From Pterois miles (taxonomy: Eukaryota; Chordata; Actinopteri; Perciformes; Scorpaenidae): a stretch of DNA of 64,000 bases. Below the pieces are notes generated by a model. That model worked only from the letters and a program-made list of their open reading frames with translations, did not search any database and was not told where the DNA came from. Position 1 is the first letter of the stretch, and each line of letters opens with the position of its first letter. A program made the translations under genes and the position numbers. Of this stretch, positions 24,857 through 37,596 are shown in pieces. The stretch is taken from the NCBI GenBank assembly GCA_947000775.1, contig CAMQGK010000171.1, positions 546,001-610,000 of the forward strand, given 5' to 3'.

Positions 24857-27344
24857 GTAAAGTGAGAGATGTGAATAAATAGGACCACACCAAATTCAAA
24901 TACATATGTTTTAAGATTTAATTAAAGTTATTAAATATTAATAGTTTATCATAGTAATCCTTGATGGGTACCTTTTTAAGTGAATTCATTTAATGGACAA
25001 AACTTTAAAGATGTGGGACTCTTTTTCTGACTCAACAGACATTTGTGTCATGATTCAGTTCACAGCTGACTAATCAGCAGCACTTTTAGCTTTCTGTTCA
25101 TCAGTTTCCTGTAGTTCTGATTAATGGCTGTCCTGAGATGCCCGGTTGACGTAGCCAGGTCCTGTACAGTCCACCCAGTCAGGGTGTGTGTGTAGGTCTG
25201 TATGTGGGATAGAAAACATTTCATTTTAAACAAAGGATTTCCTGAGGACAGGAGGCAGACTGACTCACCTGTAACAGTCGCCCAGTCAGTCTGCAGTCAG
25301 CCTGGGAGTTTATCTTCATGGGGGTTTCGTCTGCAACATAGAAGGAATCTCAGATATTTGTTATGTCTCAATGCTCATGTAATATTTCCATGTACAATTC
25401 ACGCTTACCATAAAGACCAAACTCTAGTTCTCAGAATTACAAGACGTAAAACGAACAAAATACAGAAAAGTTCCTGAAATATTTTTGCACACTAATTGCT
25501 GCAGTCCTCATGAAAACTTAGATTGTTTTTAAATGCTGCAAATCTATGAACAGTTACCTTCTGTTTTTTTAATTCAGCCGGGTATATTAAAAATATGTAT
25601 GCCTCTGAATTTCAGTGTTGGAAATTAAACATTCAAATTAATTGATAGAGAACATAGTCTGTATAATCTCACACACTCACACACTTTTTTAAAGATATAA
25701 TAACCATAAAACAGTTCAAAGGATACACGGCTATTTCCAGCTACAGTGCTATATGTGCTCATCATCTTGTGGTTATGAAAGGAAAAGGAAGTAGTACAGC
25801 ATGAGAACAGTTCATATACAGCGACTGTACTGAACTCGTAAAATGAATCCTAAAAATAGCAATTAATAGACTTCCAGTCTCAACCTTTAGTCATAAAAAA
25901 TAGTGCTTCCAATGCCAAATTTCTTCAGATTTCTGACAGTTTTTAGGGCTGCTAACGACTCTGCAGAAGGGATGTTTCTGAAGTTTGTTGGTGTATGTGT
26001 TGTCATCTGGGCTTCGGTAGAAAATCCAACATTTGAATGAATGATGCTATATTTACCGTTCCTGCTGCCCAAAGTCCTGTCTGAGTCTTTGTTAAATGTT
26101 TAATGACTGAGAGATGAACAAGGACAATGCAATTCAGGAGTGATTCAGTTTTTGGTTTATTTAGATTTAATTCCAAATTTAAGATTTTTGTAACTACAGA
26201 ATCCACAGTAAGCGACACAATTGAAAATATTTACACTAGTGTCATGGAAATTTGTACATTGACCTTGGAAGAGACCAAGGCTTTTCACAGCAAACATTTT
26301 AAACTCAAACACAAGTAAAACACACAATCTTCTATTTCACATAGAGCTAAATAAAACATGCACAGACCAACAACAGTAAATATGTCATTAATAGAGTGCT
26401 GCAGGGATGACGTATTTTTGTTGGCTAACCTGGAAGTTAGAATCGCAGGGGTTTCCTCGGCCAAAAGCCAATGGGATTTTTCCACTGGGTTTTGGATTAT
26501 TGCACAAAACAAACTCTGTGGCAAACACACGTTGAAGCCCCCGTAAGATAATCTCCACAAATGAACACCACTTTTATTATTTTTGAAGTGTGAATGGGTT
26601 AGCTTAGTTTATCTGGTGTGTTGTAGTAGTCTGCCAGTGCCGAAGCTTTAGTTAAGTGGTGTGAAAATGGTCGGCAGACGCGGCTCTATTTCACAGTATA
26701 TTTCGGCTGCAGTCTTCGTGGTGTGTTCAAGTGCAACTTTTTTGGTGTCCCCAGCGTAAAGGTGGATGAGTTAGCATGATGACATTTAGTTGTCTCATTC
26801 AGGGACTTGTTAGCAACCACCTTTAAGGCATAAAAGCTTCAAAATTCTTAAGTGGGATATTTACGGATGTATTTTATGTCCTAGAACAAAATGTCAAAAT
26901 CTCTTCAGCTTGTGTTTAACCACAGACCTTATTTCAGGCATGTGACTAAAATTCAACAAACCCCACTGACGTCCAAACGAAGGAACCAGAAATGCTAAAA
27001 TGCTGACTGGTTTCTGGATTTTAGGACTCATTCCTGCATCATTCTGTATGGAGTCAAACTATTTACAGGTTGTGTTGAATCAGGAATAAATACATGACCT
27101 TTGAAAATTCTTTAAATGCAACATGTTGATCACTGTGGTGCACCACTCGTGCCTTCAGTTATTACCAGTTCATCTCACCTGAAAGACAAAACATTGATAA
27201 TTATAATTAAATATCAATGACAGCAATGAGGTGACCATTGTCTAAAAATCTGAATACAGAAATTAATGTTGAAGCTGTTTACAGAATTAAGTACTTTAAG
27301 AAGAGACAAATATGACATATTGGAGGAGGAACATATGTCTGTTG
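24857..27344. other. Spacer between GTPBP3 and PLVAP, nothing firm
   Basis: AT-rich, with short frames only. Part may belong to a PLVAP 3' UTR if the last PLVAP intron is spliced (an acceptor-like tttgtctttcag lies on the - strand around 27181-27192). A - strand AATAAA (plus-strand tttatt) near 26157 would then be a possible end. No domain or RNA gene recognised. Confidence 0.35.
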
Positions 27345-27470
27345 TTTGGTCAACCACTTTGGTCCAGGTTGAAATATCTCAACAACTATTTGATGGATTT
27401 CTATTAAATTTATTCAATTGTATATTCATGGTCCCCACAGGATGAATCGTACTGACGTCAGGTGTTTTTT
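27345..27470. repeat. Teleost dispersed-repeat fragment
   Basis: Contains ccactttggtccaggttga, tatctcaacaactatttgat and tcatggtccccacaggatga, a combination I recognise as a common teleost interspersed repeat. Family name not assigned. Confidence 0.55.
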
Positions 27471-27779
27471 CAGACCAAACAGTTCTGGGGGGTCAATGAG
27501 AGGAACTGCCCACTGGGGAGCTGTCCTGAGAACTACATACGTTCAAGCACTTTTTTGTTTTCATTCGTCCCGCCAATAAGATTGCTGCAGCACATATCTC
27601 CAGCTGGGAGATCGGCGAGCAGTGAATTTGCTGTGTTACACATGCTCTCTTAGCTGTTTTAGTAGTATAAGAATAAATAAACAAGTCTGTAACATGCGGT
27701 AATCATATAAACTCTAAAAAAATGGCCATCACGATAATGCTGTTTGCAATTTCAGCTCGTATTGGCGAATCATTCTTTG

Positions 27780-28150
27780 GCTCAGTGGGTGTGCTTTGTG
27801 CTACTGGTTAGCTCGCTGTATTCACTTTGGTAATCTCGACTTTTAATCCACTGCCATCATCAGGTCAAAATTTTAAGCTGTCAAATACTTTGCATTATGG
27901 ATAAATACCTGCAAAACTAATGACAATCCCATCAACCTCAGTGTTTTTAATGCTAACATTTGTCCTTAAAGGCAAAGAGTTTGACAGATATAATGTTTAC
28001 CATGATAGCTATCTTAGTAAACTAGTAAACATTACACCTGCTAAACATTAGCATGCCGACATAGCATTTAGCTCAAAGCATGTCTGTGCTGAAGTACAGC
28101 CTCATAGATCTGCTATAATGGCTCGATGTATAATGGCTGTAATTTCTTTT
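27780..28150. repeat. Teleost dispersed-repeat fragment (related to 27345-27470)
   Basis: Contains catcatcaggtcaaaatttt, cctgcaaaactaatgacaat, taaacattagcatgccgaca and catttagctcaaagca. These are parts of the same common teleost repeat; small pieces also occur near 2545-2620 and 59480-59545. Confidence 0.5.
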
Positions 28151-28253
28151 CTTCTTATTCGGCCTAAATTTCATCACACGCTGTGTACAGTCAACAAAAC
28201 CACAAAACAGAACACTTCCTTACTTACTGTACAGTAGTTACACCTAATAGAAA

Positions 28254-29222
28254 GGCTGGGACGATTCAGTACTATCACGACGGGGTGCCATTTCGATATG
28301 TATTGCTATTTTTAAGTATTACCATTTGACATTACAATTATTTAACAGGAGAACATGGGAAAAGGTTGAACTATACACTTCTAGGGACTTTTACTTTGGA
28401 AAATATCTAAATTAATATATTAAAAATGTTTAATTTTCAGCGTGTGTGTAGTCAGAGATGCCCTGAAGTCAAGTATATCAGTCATAGTCAGGAATTATTT
28501 ATAAAACATTTTCCTGAAATCCAAGAATCAAAGAATAAACACCAACATTAATAAACATAAACATAAACATTTACCTCACAAGTTAGTGATGTTTTCCTAT
28601 AATTTATAAAGGGACGTTATATTTTATACTTCTGGTGAATATAATCCAATCAGGCTTATTTCCATATATGTGTTTTGTATATACATTTCCCTTTGATAAC
28701 ATCTTAATTTGAAAACCGGATGTAGTCACCCATGTATACTTCCGCTAACTTCACCAAGTCCGTTGCCAGCTCTGAACTCTTATACCTCCATGATCAGCTC
28801 CACTGGGGCCGTTTGACTGCATTTAACATAAATGTCAGTATGTGGGTGCTCTACAGTTGTTGCATCGGCTGATTTGGCCATGGAGACGAGTGACGGCTGG
28901 CTTAACCACACGTTACCGCAATATGATAACATTCCCTGACATGATAGCATGCAGCTTTAGAGTGCAGGTCGTATCCACGCAGCCGTTTTCTACTTTGTTG
29001 TTTCAGCTCGCTGGGGCTGACCGCAGTTTTTGGTTGAAGGATACGGAACGGATGTAACGTCTCTTTACTTAGACTACAACAATAAGAGCGGTAACTTCCT
29101 TCTACCTCCACATACTCAAGTGAAACAAATATTGATTCTGGCATTAAAAAAAATGTATTTCAAAATCATTGGGGAAAAAAAATTGCAATACATAGGTTAA
29201 TTTTTTTTGTCCCACCCTTCTT
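28254..29222. mobile_element. Possible MITE-like repeat with short inverted ends
   Basis: Starts aaggctgggacgattcag and ends tttttttgtcccacccttct, so the ends are imperfect inverted repeats. The inside is not coding. The reverse-facing internal words attgcaatac and gtattgctat also mirror each other. It sits immediately beyond the last PLVAP exon. Confidence 0.45.
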
Positions 29223-29251
29223 AATGTAAACAGTATAATCTAGTAATCTGA

Positions 29252-32200
29252 TTAATTCAGTGTAAAGTTTACCGTTGGCGTTTTGCTGATGCCAGGTGCT
29301 CCAATAGAGGCCTGTAGGCTGGCAGCTTTAGGAACGTCGGCCTGGAAAACAAATACCATTATGTAAGTATTATTTAACATTACACACAGAGACCACATCT
29401 GTGCAGCTTTTTCTTACTCTGCATGGACACCTACACTGCACACTAATAACCGTGGGGCTTGAAATTGGGCGTTTTGTGAACTTATGACTCCTCAAAAATG
29501 TTTTCCTTTGTTATCTTGCCTGTCCATCCTTCCTGCTGCCCTCCGATTCCTCTTGTCTGCCTTACCTCTGTGCTGCTGTTCGTAACAGTGGAGTAAATCT
29601 TATTTAAAAGCATTTGGGGGGGCACACACACTCAGAAAGCCAAATACAAAACATTTAGCCAGATGGCCTTTAGAGAGCAGCTTAGATTGATGTTTACATG
29701 AGCATCAAAATGAGTCTGTCTTGAATGGATGCTATCTTCCATAATGTCCTGTCATGTCCGCACAGAGCAAATGGCTGGTGTTTATTTTACCTTGAAGTTA
29801 GGCTGAGCAGAGAGCATTCGCTGGAGGGTCTGAAGCTCTCTGTCTCTCAGGGCCAAACTGTCTTCCTGCAGCTTCTTCTGCGCTCTCAGTCGATTCTGCT
29901 CAATCAGTAGTTTCTCCACCTTAACAAAACATGCATGTGTTATTTTAAATGAAAAAAAAATGTTCCTTTTACGCCCTCATTCACTCATGTTTCTGTAAGT
30001 TCTTGTTATAACAGATAAAGCAGGAGTACATTATATATTTTACAATGGAAGTCTGTTTTATAAACATAATGAGGAAATCAGCTTGTTCGAAGGATGGTTC
30101 CCATTTCCCTCCTACACACAAATATAACCTACCTGGTCATCATGAGCCTTCTGCTTGAGCTGTAGCTGCTTGGCGGCCTCGGCAACCGTCTCACTGCGAT
30201 CGCGTTCACACTGCTGCCGTTCAGAAGTCAAATGTGAGTTTTGCACTTCCAGAAGACTGGACTTGGCTTGGATCTCAGCCACCTGGAGGGGAAAAAAAAG
30301 CATCTTATTTATTTATTTATTTAGTAAATGTGAAATACTCATCTGATGCAATGTTTTTCCTTTAAAATGTAATGCTTTTCTAGGCTCTACAGCAGAAAGT
30401 GGGAGAGTCACTCCTGTATAATGGGCTGTGAATGCGTCATACTCGACTGTACCAAATTTGTTTCCAGATGGTGCCTTTACATAATTGTACGTTTTTGTTT
30501 ACCATGTGTCTATTTCTGTCCATCAGTGTGTTCCTTGATGTACATTTTCCTCAACGTCACAGCCAGAGGGACACAGCATAGGTTAATGTCGCTCCAGATC
30601 AGCCTTTGAGATGCTAACGAGTGCTGATTGTGTTTCACCCATAGAAATACAAAGAGTAGAAAGGATATTGAACTGTTTGCATTGGCCAACACTGTGCACC
30701 GACCATAGAAATAGAATAAGTTTTCCAACTATAACAGTCACAGCTCTTTGCAATGGCAACTGTACACATAAAAATGCCACTGCTCTGACCATCCATGTTG
30801 ATTTGAATGGGAATGTCCGTTCTACTCTCATTCTATTTCTATGGGCACACTATTATGACTTTTATGATATACTTTACTGTGACTTTTATGACATATGGCA
30901 TAATATGGTATGGTACTATGCTATAATATGACTCTTCTGACACAGTGACCTTTTATGACATACAATGCTATTCTTTTTTTTTGACATACTATAATGTGAG
31001 TTTTTACGCCATATCACTGCTCAAAAAAATTAAGGGATCACTTAAATCACACATCAGATCATGATGTCTTGATCTTTACTGATGTACAGTGTATAATTTG
31101 TTGAGAACAAAATGACGGTCAGTGGAAACCAAAATCATCAACCCACTGAGGGTCAGATTCAAAATCACACTGAAAATCAATGTAAAAAGTTAAATCACAG
31201 GCTGATCTAACTTGGGTGAATTCAGTAGTGTGTTTGGCCCCCGCCTGCCTGTATGAACTCCCAACAACGTCTGGGCTCCTGATAAATGGGCGGATGGTGT
31301 CCTGGGGGATCTCCTCCCAGACCTGGATCAGGGCATCAGTGAGATCCTGAACAGTCTGTGGCGGTACTTGGCAGCGTCGGGCGCACTGATCTATAACTTC
31401 CCATAGGTCAGGGGAACGTGAGGGCCAGTCAATGGCACGACTGCCTTCGTCATCCAGGAACTGCCTTTACACTCTGGCCACATGGGGCTTGGTCCTGCAC
31501 CAGGAGGAACCCAGGGCCCACCGCACCAGTGTAAGGTCTGACAATCGCTCTGAGGATTTCATCTTGGGACCTAACATCAGTCGGGATACCGTTGGCCCTG
31601 ACATGGAAGTCTGTGCAATCCTCCATGGATATGCCTCCCCAGACCATGACTGACCCACCGCCAAACCGGTCATGCTGGATGATGTTACAGGCAGCATAGC
31701 GTTCACCACAGCATCTCCAGACTCTGTCACGTCTGTCATGTGCTCAGTATGAACCGGCTCTCATCTGTGAAGAGAATGGGGCGACAATGGCGGATCTGCC
31801 AATTCAGATGTACTCTGGCAAATGCCAACGGAGCTGCACGGTGCTGGGCTGTGAGCACAGGTCTCACTAGAGGACATCAGGCCCTCATGCCTCCCTCATG
31901 TCCCTGAAGTTTAACTGACCTGGTGTCATACTGAGATGATTAAGTGTTCCCTTAATATTTTTGAGCAGTGTACTATGGTCTTTTCACATACATTACTATA
32001 ACATACTTCACTGACATTTTATGGCATACTATACTATGATTATTTTTTATTAATTGTGATGACATAAGTCTTTTTATGACATACTATACTATGACATTTG
32101 TATTGCATACAATACTATATTTTATGACATTTCTTATGATATACTTCACTATGACTTATGTTATATATAGTGTGACATTTTTATCACATACAATATCATG

Positions 32201-35200
32201 ACTTTTAATGACTTATTTAACAACATAGTATACTATGATTTTTTTTTGACATACTATGACTTTTTTCTGACTTTTGTAACGACATGCATACATACATACA
32301 TTACTTTTAGGACTATATACTACCGTACTTTGACTATTTTTGATTGACACTGTCAGAGGGGTATTAATTTAACGATATGTTTATTATTGAAGTTGTTGTT
32401 TCTGGTGGTGTTAAACTGGACTACATTGTACTGAGAAGTGTTTCAAATGTTTTGCCATGCCTACATAACCAGCCTCTTAAGGTGTTTCATATCATTGTGA
32501 ACTGAGTATATTTGAGTTTTGGACTGTTGACAAAACAAGACATGAAAAGATGTTACCAAGCAGTCTGGGTAAATGTGATGGATATTTTCAACAATTAATT
32601 TGTAATATAGTGTTGAAAAAGTTCTTAATGATAAATTGTTCATACAGTCATGAATCTTCTGTTTCTGTTGTCATCGAGTTTTATGATAATTTATTTGGAA
32701 AAATGTGTTTTGTGCTGTTTTGTGTGTTATAAATAACAAAATGTGTCAAAAGTTTAATTAATTAGTTTATGGAGAGGTAATGCTTTTTTTTTATCCCTCA
32801 GTGAATGTTGTATCTGAAATTTTGCTCTAAAAGAGTAAAACAAAAAAGCTGCTTGGCGAGATGTTTTTGATTGTCCTGCACTGTTATGCTGCATCAGCAG
32901 AGATGAACGCTGCACCTCTGCTTTGACCCTGAGTTCGTCACAGAGGACGTCTGTCTCTTTAGCTGCTGGTTTATTGTGTAAGATGCGGTCGACTTCCTCC
33001 CTTGAGAAACTGGTTTCCCATTCACTTAGTTCTCTGGAATATTCCACCAGTTTAAAGGAACATTGGCAACAAATCTGAAAACTGACTACAATTTTGAGGT
33101 ACTTTAAGTAACTCAATTTTCTGCTACTTTATACTTCTACTCTACTACATTTGAGAGGGAATTATTGTACTTTTTACTCCACTACATTTATTCAGCATCT
33201 TAAATTGCTAGTTGCTAGTTAAGATTTTACATAAAAAGTACAGGTGTGTTGTGCTGGCTGTGAAAACTGATCTCCCTCTGGGCCAGTAAATCTAAATATC
33301 TCTTTCTAATACTTCTGTACTTTTACCTAAGTAGGATTTTGATTGCAGGATAAGCTTACCTGTTGGTATATTCTAGTTCCTGTTTATGTAAGAACTAAGT
33401 CATACACAGTAGAGTCCATCATCTGTTAAATAATATCAGAAAATCAACACACGCTTAGAAGCACAAAATATGTTGCACGCACCTTGTTGCCCACGTTGTC
33501 TAAATACAACTGGAACTTATTCTCCACATCTCTGGACAGATTTGTGCAGCTGTTTCTGATCTTCTCCATCTGCTCCTGCTGGCTGTCGCAGGTGAGGTGG
33601 AAGGTCATCTGGTGGGGAAACAGGTTGTTGATCTTGTTCAGGAAATCGCTGGTCACCATTTTGATCCCGTCCAAAGACTGAGCAAAGTCCTCTTTGCACT
33701 TCCTGGTTTAAAAATAAAATCCAAAACTTTATTGTCTTTAATCCGAACAGTTTCAGTACTCACAGGGAGCGGATGGAGAAACAGGCAGTACCTGGTGTAG
33801 GTGGTGAGCTGCTCCCTCAGTATGACGTTGTCCCTGCGCTGGGCGATGGCGTCCTGGTGGTGTGTGTCTCGGTCTTTGAGGGCGTTGTCTCTCTCCTGGC
33901 TCAGGAACTGAACCATCTGGGTGAAGTTTGCCTCGATGAGGTTTATCATAGCTTTCTGCTGAGCGTTGAGGGTCTGCAGAGTCTTAATTTCACCTGGAGA
34001 GTTCATTCGATCACAGGAAAACTTTAATATACAGTTATACGTTAGTGACATCGTCTGTGCTTATTAATATTCTGGTAACATTTTCCAAGACACCTTTTAC
34101 TAAGTGAAACTAATGGTGTTTATGTTTAGAAATAATTTAGTAATGGGATATAGATCAGTTATTAGCCATTTATGAGAATGGTTTTTGGGCTGCCATGATG
34201 GGAAAACATCTGTCGAGTCACTAATAATGAGGTCATTAATCTATGAACTCAACTAAACCATCATTTAAATACCAGCCCGAGAGATTTTTCATAACCCAAA
34301 AACTGTTGTTGTAACTGATCTATAAAGCATTGGTAAATGATTTATTAACCATTAATAAAGCCATTACAACGTATAAACCCTGTATGAAGGGAACCTCATT
34401 AGGAAGTAGCACCAATATTTTTTTTAATTTCACTGTATCCAAAACCTATTACAAAACCTTTACTTACAGCGATCTTAACTTAACTACATAGACTTTAATT
34501 TTACTGTACATCATTTCTCACAATATTTAAACAGTATAAGTGCATTAGACTAAATCTCCTCCTATAGTATAGTATAGTATATTGTAGTACAGGAGTGCAT
34601 ACCACTGGTAGTGACCACCGGAGGGGGCTGGATGGGGGGGTGGGACGACGTGTCATCATGCTGAGGGTTACCGCGCTCATTCTCTCACAGTTCGCCTATA
34701 AATGAAATAAAAATGAATAATTTATTTACAGATGATTCATTATTTGTGGGTCTTATTTTATTAACTTGGTAACCAATAGTGATGGAACGTAACTCAGTAC
34801 ATTTACTGCACTTATGTACAAATCTGAGGTACTTGTACTTTACCAGAGTATTTTCATTTTATGCTACACTTTAGGGGGAAGTATTCAACTTTTTACTAGT
34901 TACCTTACAATTAAAGATTTTATATGCAAAACATATAAAGAGCTTATAAATCACGATGCTTTATTACAGATTAGATTATTCTGTAGTTTATATAATTAGA
35001 GCTGAAACAATTAGCTGATTAATCGATTAGCGGTATGATAGAAAATTAATTGGGTAACTATTCTGATAATCACTTAAGATTTTTTTTTTTTTCAAAATGC
35101 CAAATTCGTGGTTCCAGCGTCTCTAATGTGAGTGTTTGCTGCTTTTTCCTTGTAATTATTTTAATAAATTCTAATAACAGTTGGACTAAATCAATGTGAT

Positions 35201-36340
35201 GGTGTCACTGAGTTATTCTGATTTCCATTTCAAGTTTTACAAGCCAACCAATAGACTTAATTAAAAATAATTTGAAGATAAAATAATCATCATTTGCACC
35301 TCAACCAACTACAATGGTGAAATCCTGCTTTTAACATTAATGCATGAGTAATAATCTAAAGATATATAATAGTAAAACTGTCACATTTTGCATTAAGTAC
35401 TTTTACTTTTTTAAGTAGATTTTCCTGATTATACTTAAATACCTTTTTTTTTTAACTTGCAATGGAGTATTTTTACAGTGTGGTATTAGTACTTGAACAT
35501 AAGTAAAAGCTCTGAATACTTCTTCCACCACTGGTCACCAATAGGAAAACTAGAACAACTTACTTACTAACTTACTTAAAAAGAAGATAAATAACAGTGA
35601 AAAACAACTTAGCAGCACAAAAACACCTGCTTCTCTTAGCATAATATCAGTTAAGTCGTCCACTTACCAGTTTATTTTTTAGCGTGTGTTCTGTGTGGTT
35701 GGCATCAGTCTTCAGCTTGGCCAGCTCCGTCTCCAGAGCAGCTTTCTCAGCTGTGCGAGCTCCCAGCTGAGCTCCCAGCTCGCCTTTTTCCTTCCTCAGC
35801 TCGATGTTGTTCTCACTCAGCCTGTTGAAGTTCAGCTCCAGCTCCTTCACAACAGTCACATCACTCAGCATCATCATCACAGCTCTGAACATGTTTTATA
35901 CTGCACATACATAACCTGTGTACAAAATATAACAGGTGAGTTTGATCAGACGTCCATCTGATTCTTAAGCCTCTTAATGTCCCTCCACTAAAAATGTGAC
36001 TTGTTACTTCACTTGGAAGTAGTGGAGAGACTATATCAGACAACTTATTATTCACAGCCAAGTATTTTTGTGTCTTAAAGCGTGTTTCCTTTCATATCTG
36101 ACAAAATCACCTATCATACTTGAGGAAGTCACTGACCTGGACCCTCTTCTCCTCTGCAGACTTCTCTGGCTGTCCATAGATGAGGAAGAGCACCAGGCTG
36201 ACGATGATCAGAGACTGGATCAGAGAGGAAAAAAAGAAGACGATCCTCATGTAGTAGCCACAGCTCTTCCCTTGGGGCCTGTGCAGGGGCTCCCTCGCCT
36301 CCAGGCCAAACTTGGCCCGGGAGTAGCTGGAGCTGTACAT
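29252..36340 (-). CDS. plvap: PLVAP, plasmalemma vesicle-associated protein
   Basis: Coding pieces on the - strand in transcript order: 36340-36137, 35844-35668, about 34681-34603, 33993-33792, 33702-33483, 30282-30133, 29919-29791, 29341-29273, with a read-through stop at 29254-29252. About 410-417 residues; human PLVAP has 442. A type II membrane glycoprotein of endothelium that forms the diaphragms of caveolae and fenestrae. Seen: a short cytoplasmic N-terminus, one membrane segment at residues 33-55 (VFFFSSLIQSLIIVSLVLFL), then a long coiled-coil ectodomain with NHT and NLS sequons and a Cys-containing FHLTCDSQQEQMEKIRNSC segment, and a short Pro/Ala tail. Uncertain points: the acceptor of the third exon (Pro-rich, PPIQPPPVVTTSG) and the last residues. 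At 29273/29272 there is a good donor (ACG|GTAAAC); splicing to an acceptor near 27181 would add only V-R-stop. Identity also fits its tail-to-tail position beside GTPBP3. Confidence 0.9.
30845..31012 (-). repeat. Satellite sister block, part 1 (PLVAP intron)
   Basis: Words tgacttttatgatatacttta and tgacatactataatgtgag are the reverse complement of the GTPBP3 satellite motif GTCATAGTATAGTATGTC. The block lies in the 3.2-kb PLVAP intron (30283-33482). Because PLVAP runs on the - strand, the A-rich GTCATAGTATA sense appears in its transcript, as in GTPBP3. Confidence 0.75.
31015..31970. mobile_element. Nonautonomous DNA transposon, copy 2 (complete ends)
   Basis: 956 bp bounded by inverted ends: CACTGCTCAAAAAAATTAAG at 31015-31034 and its near reverse complement cttaatatttttgagcagtg at 31951-31970, extending inward through ggatcactta / taagtgttccc. 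It interrupts the satellite block in the PLVAP intron. A - strand frame of 90 codons (31467-31739) shares VTSSSMTGL with copy 1 at 24164. No catalytic domain is recognised, so it is probably a deletion derivative. I recognise the terminus as widespread in fish but assign no superfamily. Confidence 0.82.
31975..32335 (-). repeat. Satellite sister block, part 2 (PLVAP intron)
   Basis: Continues the block cut by the transposon: gacatactatactatgac, gcatacaatactatattttat, atagtatactatgattttttt and others, reverse complement of the GTPBP3 motif. Copies are strongly diverged, resembling zones A and C rather than the composite core. Confidence 0.75.
33115..33365. repeat. Teleost dispersed repeat (poly-transition 'tactccactac' type)
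   Basis: Contains tactttttactccactacat, tttattcagcatctta and acttttacctaagtaggatt, a very common teleost repeat. Other copies are at 34775-35535, 41370-41830, 62180-62300, 63000-63165 and 63240-63365. Confidence 0.6.
34775..35535. repeat. Teleost dispersed repeat with nested second repeat
   Basis: Outer repeat: taactcagtacatttactg and ggtacttgtactttaccaga at the left, agtacttttacttttttaag and tgaatacttcttccaccact at the right. Inserted at about 35000-35285 is another common element starting agctgaaacaattagctgat (see 43494-43856 and 62484-62790). It fills the PLVAP intron upstream of the exon at about 34603-34681. Confidence 0.6.
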
Positions 36341-36547
36341 GACTGTCGGAGGTGAAATGGTGGCAGCTGGTTTTGGAAGATCTAAGCAGGAACTATTTCT
36401 GTTCAGATGTGGTCTTCTCTGCAGAGCAGGTGACGAGGCCTCAAGGTGAACACTGTCAAGCAGAAATGGAAGAAGTTTGTTCCTCTGCCTTCAGCAGCTC
36501 TGCCACTCTGTCAGAAACATAGACCAGAGGTGGAGCGTATGGATGGA

Positions 36548-36592
36548 TGTAAACAATGACCTGTAGGTGTGTGAAGGGGCCATGTTTATAAA
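36548..36592 (-). promoter_or_regulatory. Candidate PLVAP core promoter
   Basis: A TATA-like TTTATAAA at 36585-36592 lies about 245 bp upstream of the PLVAP ATG on the - strand, with a forkhead-type TGTAAACA at 36548-36555. The spacing would suit a 5' UTR of about 210 bp. Motif matches only. Confidence 0.3.
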
Positions 36593-37281
36593 TGCTGCTG
36601 GAGGGACACTTCCAGTCCATCCTGGCCCTCCCTGCTCCTCCCTCATCGACCTCTGTCACAGTTACAGCCCACAGCAGCACCACTGCCCACATTGCCACTA
36701 ATGTTCCTGGTGGTTGGGACAAAGTGAGATTAATGTGGCAGGAAGATTAAATAAAGACATGTTTTAAGACGTATAAAATACTCTGCTTGGAATAGTTATT
36801 AGTGTCTGATATGATCTTTACACTAAATGTTTGATAACCTAAAAAATCTTAAAAATCACATCTATTCATTTAAAATCAGAATTCAAAACTTCATATAAAC
36901 TATACTAATCTGAAGACTATTTCTGCTGAACTGTTGTGGATGGATAGTAGCAAGAATTTCACACTAAAGACAATCACTTTAAAATAGTTAATGCCTTCAG
37001 CTAAGCTTTAGATGTCATTTTTACACGTGGTGAGGATCTTTTGTCTCCTTCAACTTACATTGAAATCAAGTTAAAGTTCTCTTTACAACTAGGAGGATGA
37101 TAACAGCACTAAAAAAAACTTTCAATGACATTGATTAACGTTCATTAACACGAGACATGATAAAATCAAGTCTGACCAAATGGTGAACACACTGACAGAC
37201 ATGTACTCCACTACACTCCAAAATGTTACTCATCACCTTGACACATGTACTTTTGCATATTGAATTATTACAACTTGAGCA
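36593..37281. other. Spacer upstream of PLVAP, nothing recognised
   Basis: Unique-looking AT-rich sequence without convincing exons, RNA genes or repeats. Confidence 0.4.
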
Positions 37282-37533
37282 TTAAAGCTTCAGTAGGCAA
37301 AATATTTTTGGCATCAGTGGGCAAAAACTCTTTCAGCGTATTGTAATTCAAGTCTTGCTGAGAGAAAACTACACATCTACATCTCCTCATGGCTGTTTTC
37401 AGGCTTTAGTAAATCTAGTCCGTGACTGACGACTTTGACCAATAACAGGTCAGTGACCATTTTATAAAACTAACTTTTTTTTTTTTTTTTTTTTAAATCA
37501 AATTTTCTCCATTTTTACCCACTGCAGCTTCAA
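37282..37533. mobile_element. MITE
   Basis: Imperfect inverted ends TTAAAGCTTCAGTAGG and cccactgcagcttcaa, with an internal 20-bp T run (37475-37494). No coding potential. I recognise the ends as a common teleost miniature element. Confidence 0.55.
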
Positions 37534-37596
37534 CATGTAAACAGGATTTTAATGATAAAGTTGGTCAAGATAGTTTATTTTTACAAATTTATAACC

